Shown one piece after another: positions 43,028-51,709 of a stretch of 64,000 nucleotides of DNA (the first letter of the stretch is position 1; the number at the start of each line of letters is the position of its first letter). The notes under the pieces are model-generated. The model did not search any database, was not told the DNA's origin, and saw nothing but the letters and a program-made list of their open reading frames with translations. This stretch comes from Bog-473 sp963782415. Its GTDB lineage: Bacteria > Actinomycetota > Acidimicrobiia > Acidimicrobiales > RAAP-2. The stretch is from positions 868,001-932,000 of the forward strand of contig CAWAJT010000004.1 of assembly GCA_963782415.1 (NCBI GenBank). Direction: 5' to 3'. The translations under genes and the position numbers were made by a program.

Positions 43028-43515
43028 CTGAGAAGAAGGCCGGCGCCGTCAGCACGTCCATCGTGGTCAACGCGCCCGCCGAGGTCGCATTCACCGTCTT
43101 CACTCAAGACATGGCGAGCTGGTGGCCGCCGGATCATCACATTCTACAGTCGGCGCTGGACTCCATGGTCTTCGAACTCCGAGAAGGTGGCCGCATCTAT
43201 GACGTTGGTGTCGACGGGAGCGAATGCCAATGGGCCCGCGTGCTTGCGTACGAGCCTCCGGATCGTGTCGTCTTCAGTTGGGACATCAGTCTCCAGTGGC
43301 AAATCGAGGCCGACCTCGACCGAACGAGCGAGGTCGAAGTGCGATTCATCGCAGAGGAGCCCGGACGGACGCGGGTCGAATTGGAGCACCGCCGACTGGA
43401 CCGGCACGGAGAGGGCTGGGAGGGAATGCGCGACGCCGTGGGCTCACCCGAAGGCTGGGACGTCGGGCTGCATCGTTTCGCGCAGCGTGTCATGAGCACG
43501 ACGGCTTCAAACTGA
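43024..43515 (+). CDS. SRPBCC/AHSA1-family protein
   Basis: A 163-aa START/Bet v1-like domain protein with a hydrophobic ligand cavity. Family features are SIVVNAPAEVAFTVFTQDMASWWP near the start, ELREGGRIYDVGVDGSECQWARV, the strand PPDRVVFSW, VEVRFIAEEPGRTRVELEHR and the final helix with GWEGMRDAVGSPEGW. It is translated from the ArsR operon. Such pairs often respond to unknown small ligands. A damaged counterpart pair lies at 37.6-38.4 kb. Confidence 0.9.
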   Translation: MTEKKAGAVSTSIVVNAPAEVAFTVFTQDMASWWPPDHHILQSALDSMVFELREGGRIYDVGVDGSECQWARVLAYEPPDRVVFSWDISLQWQIEADLDRTSEVEVRFIAEEPGRTRVELEHRRLDRHGEGWEGMRDAVGSPEGWDVGLHRFAQRVMSTTASN

Positions 43516-43598
43516 TGAGGTGAAGCGCGGGAGCCAGGTGCTGAGTTCCGTCTCTCACGCCAGGCGTACGCCGATGGTCGGGGAGGGAAGGCGATACA

Positions 43599-44462
43599 TC
43601 AGCGAATACCCCGTGGGTTCGTGGATGGCAAGCGATGATGCTCGTGCAACGGGCTTGTCTGGTAGCGGATCCCGAGACGTCCGAACGCCCCGTCGTAGAG
43701 CCCTCGGCAAATTGCTGCGATACATCCGAGCCGATCTGACTTCTGCCGCACGAGAGCTCTGAGGAACAAGGTGACGATCTTCCTCGGATAGCGGCCCACC
43801 CGATGCATGACGTGAAGGTGGTAGTACAACGAGTTGCGAGACTCGTAATAGTACTTCCAAGTGGGAATGTCTCCGCCCTGGCGGATGGCATCGTGATGAA
43901 CCACCGCCGCCTCGACGATGCGACGTGGATAACCCGCCTTAGGGATTCGCCACTCGCAGTATTCGGCGTCCTCCGCCCACCAGAACAGTGCTTCCAGTGG
44001 GAGCCCAACGGTCTCCACGATCTCCCTGGAGATGAGAAAGCCGCACCATGACCCCCACCGGCCGATCACGCCGTCGGGCTGAATGGCTATCGGAAAGGCG
44101 AATGCCGCAGGAGGATCGTCGCTCGCTGCGTCCCACAATGCTTCGAGGCAGGTCGGATCGGGCACGATGTCGTCGTCCATCACCCAAGCGTGGGTGAAGT
44201 CACTGGACAAGAAGGAGCGCAGGGCGATCGACCAGCCGCCCGCCGGTCCACCGTTCAGCTCCGATCGGATGATGTGCAAGGAAGGGTCAACTTCGGGCAA
44301 CGAGGTTGCGTCGACGGCTGGTTGGCTCGCATTGTCAACCACAAGAACTTCCTCGGGCACTTGCGTTTGGGCGTTGATCGCGTGAAGACAGCGTGCGAGC
44401 GACAGCGGAGCATTGTGCGAAAGGACAAGGGCCACGATTCGGCGTCCCTGACGCTCTGACAT
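43599..44462 (-). CDS. Family 2 glycosyltransferase (GlfT-like)
   Basis: A 287-aa GT-A enzyme. It begins IVALVLSHNAPLSLARCLHAINAQ, VDNASQPAV, contains the DxD-type WVMDDDIVP and LNGGPAGGWSIAL, and has the acceptor-side WWAEDAEYCEWRI and a VHHD-type motif. This pattern resembles rhamnosyl- and galactofuranosyl-transferases. It lacks membrane helices, consistent with a cytoplasmic enzyme acting on lipid-linked glycans. It opens the glycan region. ATG 44462 is the start. Confidence 0.9.
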   Translation of the reverse strand: MSERQGRRIVALVLSHNAPLSLARCLHAINAQTQVPEEVLVVDNASQPAVDATSLPEVDPSLHIIRSELNGGPAGGWSIALRSFLSSDFTHAWVMDDDIVPDPTCLEALWDAASDDPPAAFAFPIAIQPDGVIGRWGSWCGFLISREIVETVGLPLEALFWWAEDAEYCEWRIPKAGYPRRIVEAAVVHHDAIRQGGDIPTWKYYYESRNSLYYHLHVMHRVGRYPRKIVTLFLRALVRQKSDRLGCIAAICRGLYDGAFGRLGIRYQTSPLHEHHRLPSTNPRGIR

Positions 44463-44865
44463 CGTGGAACAGCCCCCTTGCGTTCACCCATCTTCGGCCT
44501 GGCCCGTCGTCCAGGCCATCGCATCGTATCGGCTGCCCGAGCTCGCGTTACCCGCGCTGCGACTCCGCCTTCTGTCCGGAGCCGCCCCCTGGGGGATCGA
44601 CGATCCGGGCTGCCGCGTACCAGCCTCACGGGTTCCATCAGGGCCGGGGGCTCGCTTCACAGGGTCCCTCATTCGGCGGGTGCTGACCCGAGTGGGTGTT
44701 CGCCCATATGGCGCATGGGATGCTGCGTCGCTTCTGCGCAACAGAGACACGACCGAGATCGCACCCAACATACGGCGAGGTTGCAGCAATTGCCGATCAT
44801 GACGGTTGCCGTATATCAACTGCTATTCGCCGTTTCGGGAGTGCCGCGAACTACCGTTGGCATTC
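44463..44865. other. Gap of about 400 bp without a recognised gene
   Basis: Divergent region between the GT2 gene and the first membrane-anchored paralog. Overlapping open frames on both strands are compositionally noisy and mutually exclusive. No tRNA, terminator or clear promoter is seen. It probably contains promoters for both flanking genes. Confidence 0.4.
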
Positions 44866-45474
44866 GTGGCGCGCAGGGATCACCGAGTCATCACCGTGCA
44901 GCGGAGTACTGCTGTCCGCGTTGGTGTGGTGGTGCTCGTGCTTGCCGCCCTCGGTGTCGGAGCCGCCATTGGATTGACCGTGGGTTCGAAGTCCTCACCG
45001 CCGACGAAATCGACTGCCCAGGGCGCTTCGACAAGCAGCGTTCCCGCATCGACCACCACATCGCTTCCCACGAGCACGACCACAACTTCCGTACCCGCCG
45101 TTCTGTCCTGCGGACCTGCCCCGACGCCGAGTGTACGACCCGCGATGCTCACGGTCGGGTGCGCGACACGAGCAGTGACGGTTACCGCCATCACGTGGAC
45201 CACATGGGGAGCCGAGACGGGCGGCCAGGGCACTGGCACCATCAACGCAGGATTCGAGAGTGCTCCCGCGGTTGTCGTCGTCTTCCATGTCGTGAACGGT
45301 ATCTTTCAGGACATCTCGGTCACACCCACGAAGGACGTCTCGTCGACGCCTCCGACCACTCCTAAGCCGACAGGTGGGACGACCACGTCAACGATCCTTC
45401 CGACCACGACCACGATTGGTGGTATTGCACCGGTCGCGGCATCACAACCTGGTACTGGGTGGGGCGGAAATTGA
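44866..45474 (+). CDS. Membrane-anchored protein of unknown function, paralog 1
   Basis: A 202-aa protein starting at GTG 44866 (GTG 44896 possible). A basic N-terminus precedes one transmembrane helix (RVGVVVLVLAALGVGAAIGL). A Thr/Ser-rich linker of about 60 residues follows, then a compact domain: CGPAPTPSVRPAMLTVGC, VTAITWTTWGAETGGQGTGTI and VVVFHVVNGIFQDISVTPT, and finally a Thr/Pro tail ending in GTGWGGN. The domain resembles a module common in actinobacterial secreted proteins (Cys, x-Cys and W-x-x-WG motifs). The same layout occurs in the next gene; the two probably arose by duplication. The function is unknown. Confidence 0.7.
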   Translation: MARRDHRVITVQRSTAVRVGVVVLVLAALGVGAAIGLTVGSKSSPPTKSTAQGASTSSVPASTTTSLPTSTTTTSVPAVLSCGPAPTPSVRPAMLTVGCATRAVTVTAITWTTWGAETGGQGTGTINAGFESAPAVVVVFHVVNGIFQDISVTPTKDVSSTPPTTPKPTGGTTTSTILPTTTTIGGIAPVAASQPGTGWGGN

Positions 45475-45626
45475 AGACGACCTCTCTACGCAAGTCTCGC
45501 GGACGCCGGTCCGCCGCGTATCGACCGGGTGTTCCCAAGCCTGGGCCGGCAAGAAGGGCTTACGTCTCGGCGTCGACGCCCTCTCAAGGTCCTCGGGCCA
45601 GCGCAAGGTCTCGACGGATCAGAGGA

Positions 45627-46196
45627 GTGGCATCGTCCTCCGTCGGTGACCATAAGGCGGTCGTTATCACGCTTCGTCGGAGCACTGTCTTTCGAATAGG
45701 GATCGGCGCCCTCGTTCTGGCCGCGCTTGGAGTAGGTTTCGCCGTCGGATTGTCCATCAGCTCTTCTCCACTCTCAATGCCGGCCCACAGAGTCGTCACC
45801 GATGCGGCGACGACTCCGGAGCCCTCTCAACCCGCAGCAGGGAAAGCGCCGTCCTCGGCGACAGCCCCTCGGGCCCCGACGGCGGCGGCGTGTACACCCG
45901 GTGCAAAACCCCAGGAGCGACCGACGAGCATCGAGATCGGTTGTGACGGGCACGTCGCAATCTCGGGCGTGACGTGGTCGTCGTGGGGCTCGAGCACAGG
46001 ATCGGGCAGTGGCACCTTGACTGTGAGTGACTGTCAGCCGAGCTGCGCTACCGGGACCACCAAGAGGTCTCCCGCGTTTGTGGTCGTTTCGAATCCTCTG
46101 AACGGCACCTTCCAGAACGTCTTGATCACACCACCGCCTGGAGACATGACACCGCAATCGAGTTCGCGCTCCGGTTCCGGATGGGGATGGGGCTGA
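45627..46196 (+). CDS. Membrane-anchored protein of unknown function, paralog 2
   Basis: A 189-aa protein, GTG 45627 taken as start. Same design as its neighbour: TM helix (VFRIGIGALVLAALGVGFAVGL), Ala/Pro/Thr linker, then C-domain with ACTPGAKPQERPTSIEIGC, VAISGVTWSSWGSSTGSGSG, a CQPSC pair, VVSNPLNGTFQNVLITP, and the terminal GSGWGWG. The domain has a second pair of cysteines that paralog 1 lacks. The identical C-terminal GxGWG ending in both is notable. Both are likely extracytoplasmic. Confidence 0.68.
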   Translation: MASSSVGDHKAVVITLRRSTVFRIGIGALVLAALGVGFAVGLSISSSPLSMPAHRVVTDAATTPEPSQPAAGKAPSSATAPRAPTAAACTPGAKPQERPTSIEIGCDGHVAISGVTWSSWGSSTGSGSGTLTVSDCQPSCATGTTKRSPAFVVVSNPLNGTFQNVLITPPPGDMTPQSSSRSGSGWGWG

Positions 46197-46594
46197 CACT
46201 GGGCGACCAAACAGGCTCGTCCGGACAGAATTCGAAGTCCAGCCGATTGGGTGCCCGATCGCCGGGTCAGTGGAACTCTGTCAACCCATTCGGGTGTCCT
46301 CTCGCCGATGTCGCGGGGCAGCTGTTCGCGCCACTTGGCCAACAATCGACACCCTCCCGGAGCTCCCGAGAGTCGCGGCTGTAGGGACGGTCTCATCGCC
46401 CCAGGGACGCCGTACCCTCCCTGGCGATCCGCGACCCCCCCGGAAAGCCCTCGGCGTCTGAGCGCCGGGCACAAGGACCGGCGTCGACTGTGGCTCGGGG
46501 CCGCCGAGAGGCTGGGCGTCTTGTGTGGTAAACGTTGGACCGCAGCGAAGAGGACCGTCTCAGGCGTGGACTGTTGGGAGTCAAGGTTCAAGAC
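46197..46594. other. Gap of about 400 bp without a recognised gene
   Basis: Between paralog 2 and the GT-C gene. Open frames on both strands are not coding-like, and no RNA gene or strong terminator is apparent. A TTG at 46535 could extend the downstream gene by 20 codons. Confidence 0.4.
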
Positions 46595-48424
46595 GTGAAA
46601 ATCCATTCCGAGGTGGGGCCTCGATCGGATCCATTGCACGCGATCGGCACCGACCGAGTTGGCCGGAGAGCGGTCGTCTGCATCGCGCTCGTTGCATCGC
46701 TGGGTGTGTTGCCTTGGCTCGAAGGATCGATGTTTGCCGACGAAGGTGCAACGCTCTACTCAGGACGCCTTTCATGGTCCGATCTCTGGGCACAATCACA
46801 GCACGTTGACCGCGTCTTGTTGCCGTATTACGTGTTCATCCATTTTTGGATGCTCGTCTCGGGAAACATCGCTTGGGTGCGGGCGTTATCGCTGCTGGCA
46901 TTCTTTGGAACCATCATCGCGATTGGTTGGATGGGACTGCGCATCGCGGGTAGGTGGTGCGGCATCATTGCCTCCGTTCTCACGGCAACCAGTGCGATCC
47001 TTGTCGAAAAATCCCTGAACGCACGGCCCTATGAATTCAGCACATTTGTCGTCGTGCTCTGTGCGGTGGTCCTATTCAGATGGCTCGAGGATTCTCGAAC
47101 GCGCTGGTTGTGGGCATTTAGCCTACTGGCCTTACTAGCGACGGCCTTGCAGCTGTTCTCGTTGCTTGCTCCAGTGGCAATGCTCGTGAGCGTTCTGGTT
47201 GTTCGTCCGGAGCTGACTGCCCGCCGGGTCCGACTGCTGTTCGCTCCCATTGCCGTCCTCGCCGTCGTCTCCTGCGCATGGGTGATTGCATGCATCGGGG
47301 AAGTAGGGCAAGTGAATTGGATCGCAAACGAATCGACCGGATCTCGCCTTGCCGCCGAAGTCCGGGGCCCCGCCGTGGGGCAGTTCTACGATTTCATCCT
47401 CATCGTCCTTGCGGTAATCGCGGTGACAAGGGTCGCCATTGTCTGGAATGGTGGCGGGCGCCTTGCCGTCATTGATCGCGTCAGCAAGGACCGGGACATC
47501 CTCGCTCTGACCGTGGGCTGGGCTGCGATTCCGACGATCGTTCTGTCTCTCGTCTCGTTCGTCCATCCGATCTTTTCGGTTCGGTACGTCGCTGCTTCCG
47601 CTCCCGCGGTGGCATTGCTGTCAGCCTTCGTGTGTGTGCGCGTCCTCCCGAGGACACTCGGTCCTTCGGACTACCCGGGTAAGACCAGGCAAATGCGAGC
47701 GCAGAGACGCGCAGTTAGGTCATTCGGCGTTATCGGGGTCGTCCTCTTGATCATCGGCTATTTCGGATCAGCTTCGGCGCAGCAGGAAGATCTGCAGGGC
47801 CCGGCAGAGTACGCAGTGGAGCACTGGCAGAGCGGGGACGCCATCGCCCTACCGGATCACGCGATCACCTCAGTCATTCGCTACTACGTGACGAACAACG
47901 TCGCGCAATGGCGACTCTGGCCCCAGCTTGGGGTTCGGCAACGCTACGTCGAGGGTTTGGATCTCTTGATGCACCCCTCCGGGAGCTTGCCCCGGCGAGT
48001 GTGGCTGGTGGCGGACGGGAGCGTAGCGGGCGTCCCGCGGTTTGAACGGGCCCTCATCCGTGACGGTTACGTGATTACAGACTTCGAGCAGTTCAATGGG
48101 ACATCGATTGCCCTGTTCAAACTTCCGATGCCGACTATTTCGGTCTCCATTCCATCGAATGGGGCCAGTGTCCGAGGGCGGGCATTACTTCTTGCATACG
48201 TGGCAAGCCATGGAGCGAAGGTGGTCAAGGTCCAGTTCGCACTCAGCGGGAATGCGTACCACAAAGATGTCATCGGCACGGCTTCGTTCACAAGGATCGG
48301 TTCAGCGCTTTTCTGGAACTCCACGACTGTTCCGAACGGCTCCTACTCGCTGCAGGGCCTGGTCACGACAAGGGCCGACAGCAAACGCTACAGTGCTCCG
48401 ATCACCATCCAGGTCGACAATTAG
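46595..48424 (+). CDS. Polytopic GT-C-type glycosyltransferase with C-terminal Ig-like domain
   Basis: A 609-aa membrane protein, GTG 46595 chosen as start (TTG 46535 gives a longer version). About ten to twelve helices are seen. A loop after the first helix carries FADEGATLYSGRLSW, the typical acidic catalytic motif of lipid-linked sugar transferases, and NARPYEFST follows in the second loop. After the last helix, an extracytoplasmic region ends in an Ig-like domain (VSIPSNGASVRGRALLLA ... VPNGSYSLQGLVTTRADS). It would transfer a sugar from a polyprenyl carrier outside the membrane; the acceptor is unknown. Confidence 0.82.
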   Translation: MKIHSEVGPRSDPLHAIGTDRVGRRAVVCIALVASLGVLPWLEGSMFADEGATLYSGRLSWSDLWAQSQHVDRVLLPYYVFIHFWMLVSGNIAWVRALSLLAFFGTIIAIGWMGLRIAGRWCGIIASVLTATSAILVEKSLNARPYEFSTFVVVLCAVVLFRWLEDSRTRWLWAFSLLALLATALQLFSLLAPVAMLVSVLVVRPELTARRVRLLFAPIAVLAVVSCAWVIACIGEVGQVNWIANESTGSRLAAEVRGPAVGQFYDFILIVLAVIAVTRVAIVWNGGGRLAVIDRVSKDRDILALTVGWAAIPTIVLSLVSFVHPIFSVRYVAASAPAVALLSAFVCVRVLPRTLGPSDYPGKTRQMRAQRRAVRSFGVIGVVLLIIGYFGSASAQQEDLQGPAEYAVEHWQSGDAIALPDHAITSVIRYYVTNNVAQWRLWPQLGVRQRYVEGLDLLMHPSGSLPRRVWLVADGSVAGVPRFERALIRDGYVITDFEQFNGTSIALFKLPMPTISVSIPSNGASVRGRALLLAYVASHGAKVVKVQFALSGNAYHKDVIGTASFTRIGSALFWNSTTVPNGSYSLQGLVTTRADSKRYSAPITIQVDN

Positions 48425-48477
48425 CCGACGCCAACCTAGACGTAGGCACCGCAAAAGGGCTCCGTTGAGGAGCACGC

Positions 48478-49326
48478 TCAGAGAAAGAGAATCCTGAGCT
48501 TTGCGGACTGGGTCAGACGGCCGGCTCTCATTCCGGCTATGCGCGCCCAGTGATCCCGGTACTCGGGCCAGAAGAGCCGAGGTGATGAGACGATGAGCCA
48601 GGCCCAGGTCTTCATCGCGACGACGAGTTCCCGCTGAAGGCCATGCGCTCGGAATCGACGAAAGAGCGTCGGTCCGCATTGCCCGTAGGAGTAGTAGCGC
48701 TTGAACACGGACGTAAACCCCTGTTGATCGCGCCGGGCGATCACGGCGTTGGGGGTCACCACGAAGTGGCGTCCGGAAAGTTGCGAACGCCAGGACAGGT
48801 CGAGGTCCTCTCCGGTCATCAGATCGTCAGCAAACCCGCCGAGCTCCTCAAAGGCCTCCCGGCGAATGGCCAGATTGCCACTCCCGGCAGCCGGAAGGAA
48901 GTGGAAAAGGGTCATGGCGGGTGGCGGGGCGTACGTGACCGGAGAAGGAGCTGGCTGGCCATTGAGCGACCAATAGTCGAACACGCCGGCGGAAATGTCG
49001 GCGTCAGCCAAGGCGGCGACGTGAGAACGCAACCACCCTGGCTGGACAATGTCATCGGCATCGCAGAACGCCAGCATGTCGCCGCGAGCCTCAAGGACAC
49101 CGGCATTTCGTGTGCCACCCGGACCGCGCGCCTTCGACGCGTCGATGACGCTCATCGCGTGAAAGCGGTTGATCCATTCGCGGGCCACCGAGCCGCTCTG
49201 ATCGGTCGAGTTGTTGTCCGCAACGACAACCTCCCAGGGTTCGTCACATTCCTGTTCGGCGAGAGCACACAGCTGTGCCTCCAGCCATGGCATGCCGTTG
49301 CGTACCGGGACGATCACGCTGATCAC
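48478..49326 (-). CDS. Family 2 glycosyltransferase
   Basis: A 282-aa GT-A enzyme beginning ISVIVPVRNGMPWLEAQL, with VVVADNNSTDQS, the RNAGVLEARGDMLAFCDADDIVQPGW block containing the DxD metal site, and the acceptor-side LMTGEDLDLSWR motif. It has no transmembrane helices apart from a possible amphipathic end. It resembles chain-forming transferases of exopolysaccharide loci. It is the last gene of the minus-strand run that starts at 60.4 kb; 139 bp separate it from the GT4 gene. Confidence 0.92.
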   Translation of the reverse strand: MISVIVPVRNGMPWLEAQLCALAEQECDEPWEVVVADNNSTDQSGSVAREWINRFHAMSVIDASKARGPGGTRNAGVLEARGDMLAFCDADDIVQPGWLRSHVAALADADISAGVFDYWSLNGQPAPSPVTYAPPPAMTLFHFLPAAGSGNLAIRREAFEELGGFADDLMTGEDLDLSWRSQLSGRHFVVTPNAVIARRDQQGFTSVFKRYYSYGQCGPTLFRRFRAHGLQRELVVAMKTWAWLIVSSPRLFWPEYRDHWARIAGMRAGRLTQSAKLRILFL

Positions 49327-49465
49327 GGCTGAATCCTAGACACATGCCTTCCATTGCCCGACTGGCATGGTTTCAAGTGAACACCACTACGGGTCGAATC
49401 GTGAGCGGGCGGAAACGATCCACGTTGCCGCTGTTTCATAACGGCGACTCGGGAGCGTGTGTTCG

Positions 49466-50599
49466 TCAGGACACGAGCGAGGACAGGAGCGCGGATACAG
49501 CGCTGACCGTCCTGTCCAGAGTGAGATGGTCCATGACCCAGCGTCGCGACTCACCTCCCAATGTCGGAGAGTGCTGGCGCCAGCCGATCAACCGGTCGAG
49601 GGTTGCGGCCAATGCCACCCAATTGCCAGGAGGTACTAGATGGTTAGGAAACGCGGCCAGCGTCTCAGGCAGCCCACCCACCGCGTACGCGACGACTGGC
49701 GTACCACAGGACATGGCCTCGATTGCCACCATCCCTTGGGTTTCGAAAACCAGGCTAGGCACCGCTACCAGATCAGCAGCTGCCAACAGAGCCGTCATGT
49801 CCAGCCGCCGTTCGAGCCATGTGACCCCCATGTCGGACGACTCACGCCTGATCTTGCTGACAAATGCGGCCTCGGTTCCTGCGCCACAGACCACCAGGTT
49901 GGCGCGCTCCGACATGTGGCGGAAGGCATCGAGGAGGTGGTCGACACCCTTGGTTGCATCAACTCGGCCCGCGTAGAGGATCACGGGGACGGCAGGGTCT
50001 ATCCTGAGGGCGCGGCGTTGCTCGACACGATCGACAGCAGCCCTTGGAACGTACTGTGCGGTGTCGATCCCGGTAGGGATCACTGACACCTGGTCTTTCG
50101 AGAGTCCGGCCTCCCGCATCCATCTGTTCGCTGTGTCAGATGACGGAGTGATCACTGCATCGGTCTGACGGATCAGCCGGTTCATCCAGCCCGGCTGGCG
50201 GAAAGGAGGCGGGAGGTGGAGATGTACAGCCACTGGTATTCGCCTCGCTCGTGAAGCAATGAGGGCGCTCGGCAAATCGCCGGGATTGTGCATGTAGGCG
50301 ACCTGGGTATGACTGCGCATGATGGCAAGGGCGATGCCCAGTGCTTCGATGCTGGTCCGGAGCGGAGTGGCTCCTCGTAAGCCCGAGTACTGAACGATCC
50401 GGGTGCTCGATGCCAGTTCCTCCCAACGTGGCCAAAGATCACCTTGATGGGCGTACAGCAGCTCGACGTCCCATCCCGACGAGGCCAGCCCCTCCATGAC
50501 CCTCAGCTGGGCGATCTCGATCCCTCCGACCGCACTGAGCTCACCGGCAACGGTAAGAAGTCGTGAGCAGACCACTGACCTATCCCATCTCTCGATCAT
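49466..50599 (-). CDS. Family 4 glycosyltransferase
   Basis: A 377-aa GT-B enzyme. The N-domain starts SRLLTVAGELSAVGGIEIAQLRVMEGLASSG, the C-domain shows VILYAGRVDATKGVDHLLDAF, VVCGAGTEAAF and the sugar-nucleotide motif SLVFETQGMVAIEAMSCGTPVVAYAVGG, with the E-x7-E arrangement. It is a retaining transferase acting on a lipid-linked glycan on the cytosolic side. ATG 50599 is used; a longer reading from 50644 is possible but lacks support. Gene order places it in the EPS operon. Confidence 0.93.
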   Translation of the reverse strand: MIERWDRSVVCSRLLTVAGELSAVGGIEIAQLRVMEGLASSGWDVELLYAHQGDLWPRWEELASSTRIVQYSGLRGATPLRTSIEALGIALAIMRSHTQVAYMHNPGDLPSALIASRARRIPVAVHLHLPPPFRQPGWMNRLIRQTDAVITPSSDTANRWMREAGLSKDQVSVIPTGIDTAQYVPRAAVDRVEQRRALRIDPAVPVILYAGRVDATKGVDHLLDAFRHMSERANLVVCGAGTEAAFVSKIRRESSDMGVTWLERRLDMTALLAAADLVAVPSLVFETQGMVAIEAMSCGTPVVAYAVGGLPETLAAFPNHLVPPGNWVALAATLDRLIGWRQHSPTLGGESRRWVMDHLTLDRTVSAVSALLSSLVS

Positions 50600-50679
50600 G
50601 CAACCTTCGCGGCGCGTGATCGTATCGAACCCGCCGACGGCCAAAGCCGATACGACAAGCGGTGGTGGATCTCCAAGAG

Positions 50680-51705
50680 TCAGTTCCGGACGGAGAACGA
50701 GACTGCCTTGCTCTTGACACTTGCACCGGTCGTGCTGTATGCGACGCTGTGCAGCACATACCGCCCATTAGGCACCTGCGACGTGTCCCAACTGCACAGC
50801 CATCCAAACGAGCTGCGGATGCCGCTGCAGGCCAACACATTGGCCAGCCCCTGGCCCGACAGTCGGAAATCGACCTTGGTTACAGGGGTGTTTCCTAGCG
50901 ACCCTCCCCCATAGAGGACGTACTTACCCGAGACGATGGCCCCATCCGAGGGCGCCACGACCCGTGCTGAGACATTCTGTTGAAAATGAGTGGGCAGGGG
51001 AGTCGAACTGAAGATCGCTTCAGCCAGTGCCTTGGTGAGATATGCCGCATACGTCGCGCTCACGTGTAAGCGGTCCATATAGACGCAGTACGAACCGACG
51101 ATCGCCGTGCACACCTTGGAGCAGAACCACGGGGTCGGATCGATGTAGCGAATACCGAGAGCAGATGTGACCGAAAACTCAGCTTGGTCCAGGCGTCGGT
51201 ACGCCTGAGCAGTGGGCGTCGAGCATGCTTGGACGTCATTCAGGTGGACTGACAGACAGGTTGGTCCCGATTGCGAGAGCAGCGGAATGTTGCCGAGAAA
51301 GATCTTTTCCGTGTGTGGATCAGAAATCTCACTAAAGAGGTTCGAAATTCCGTTCTGCCACTCAAGCGTTGTGAACCCCTTAGGTCCTGGTGCTGCATAT
51401 GTGCTGTCCTGAGAGACGATCAACATGGTGGGCGACAAGCGATTGATCTCGTGCAGCGCCCATCTGTGCCAGCCTTCGCACGCAATATAGGGACTCCCGG
51501 GAGCCCCAATTCCCGGAGGACTCGCCACGACGACGTTTGCGGCAGGGCAATACGGTTTTCCGAGCACCAGGAGCTTCATATGTGCATGCTTCGCGATGGA
51601 GATGAATGCCGGCAGCCACATGACAGCGTGTGAGTCTCCATAGACGATGAGCAGCCGACGAGCGTGTACATCGCCGAGAAAGCACAGCCTTTCCGTTGTC
51701 TGCAT
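50680..51705 (-). CDS. SGNH-hydrolase domain protein with C-terminal Ig-like domain (severed part of an acyltransferase fusion)
   Basis: A 341-aa region with the SGNH block GDSHAVMW (nucleophile Ser) and the catalytic Asp-His in DRLHVS. Then comes an Ig-like domain (VVAPSDGAIVSGKYVLYGGG ... VPNGRYVLHSVAYSTTGA). Upstream of ATG 51705 the same frame stays open to about 51886 and reads HAVLREVDAARSITKVPDTL and AQAATDYGGLDEDSSCAAD, with no start codon. That is the linker expected between an acyltransferase-3 domain and an SGNH domain. The C-terminal two thirds of one fused protein therefore continue here in another frame. The SGNH domain may remove or transfer acyl groups on extracytoplasmic glycan. 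Confidence 0.8.
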   Translation of the reverse strand: MQTTERLCFLGDVHARRLLIVYGDSHAVMWLPAFISIAKHAHMKLLVLGKPYCPAANVVVASPPGIGAPGSPYIACEGWHRWALHEINRLSPTMLIVSQDSTYAAPGPKGFTTLEWQNGISNLFSEISDPHTEKIFLGNIPLLSQSGPTCLSVHLNDVQACSTPTAQAYRRLDQAEFSVTSALGIRYIDPTPWFCSKVCTAIVGSYCVYMDRLHVSATYAAYLTKALAEAIFSSTPLPTHFQQNVSARVVAPSDGAIVSGKYVLYGGGSLGNTPVTKVDFRLSGQGLANVLACSGIRSSFGWLCSWDTSQVPNGRYVLHSVAYSTTGASVKSKAVSFSVRN

Positions 51706-51709
51706 CTCA

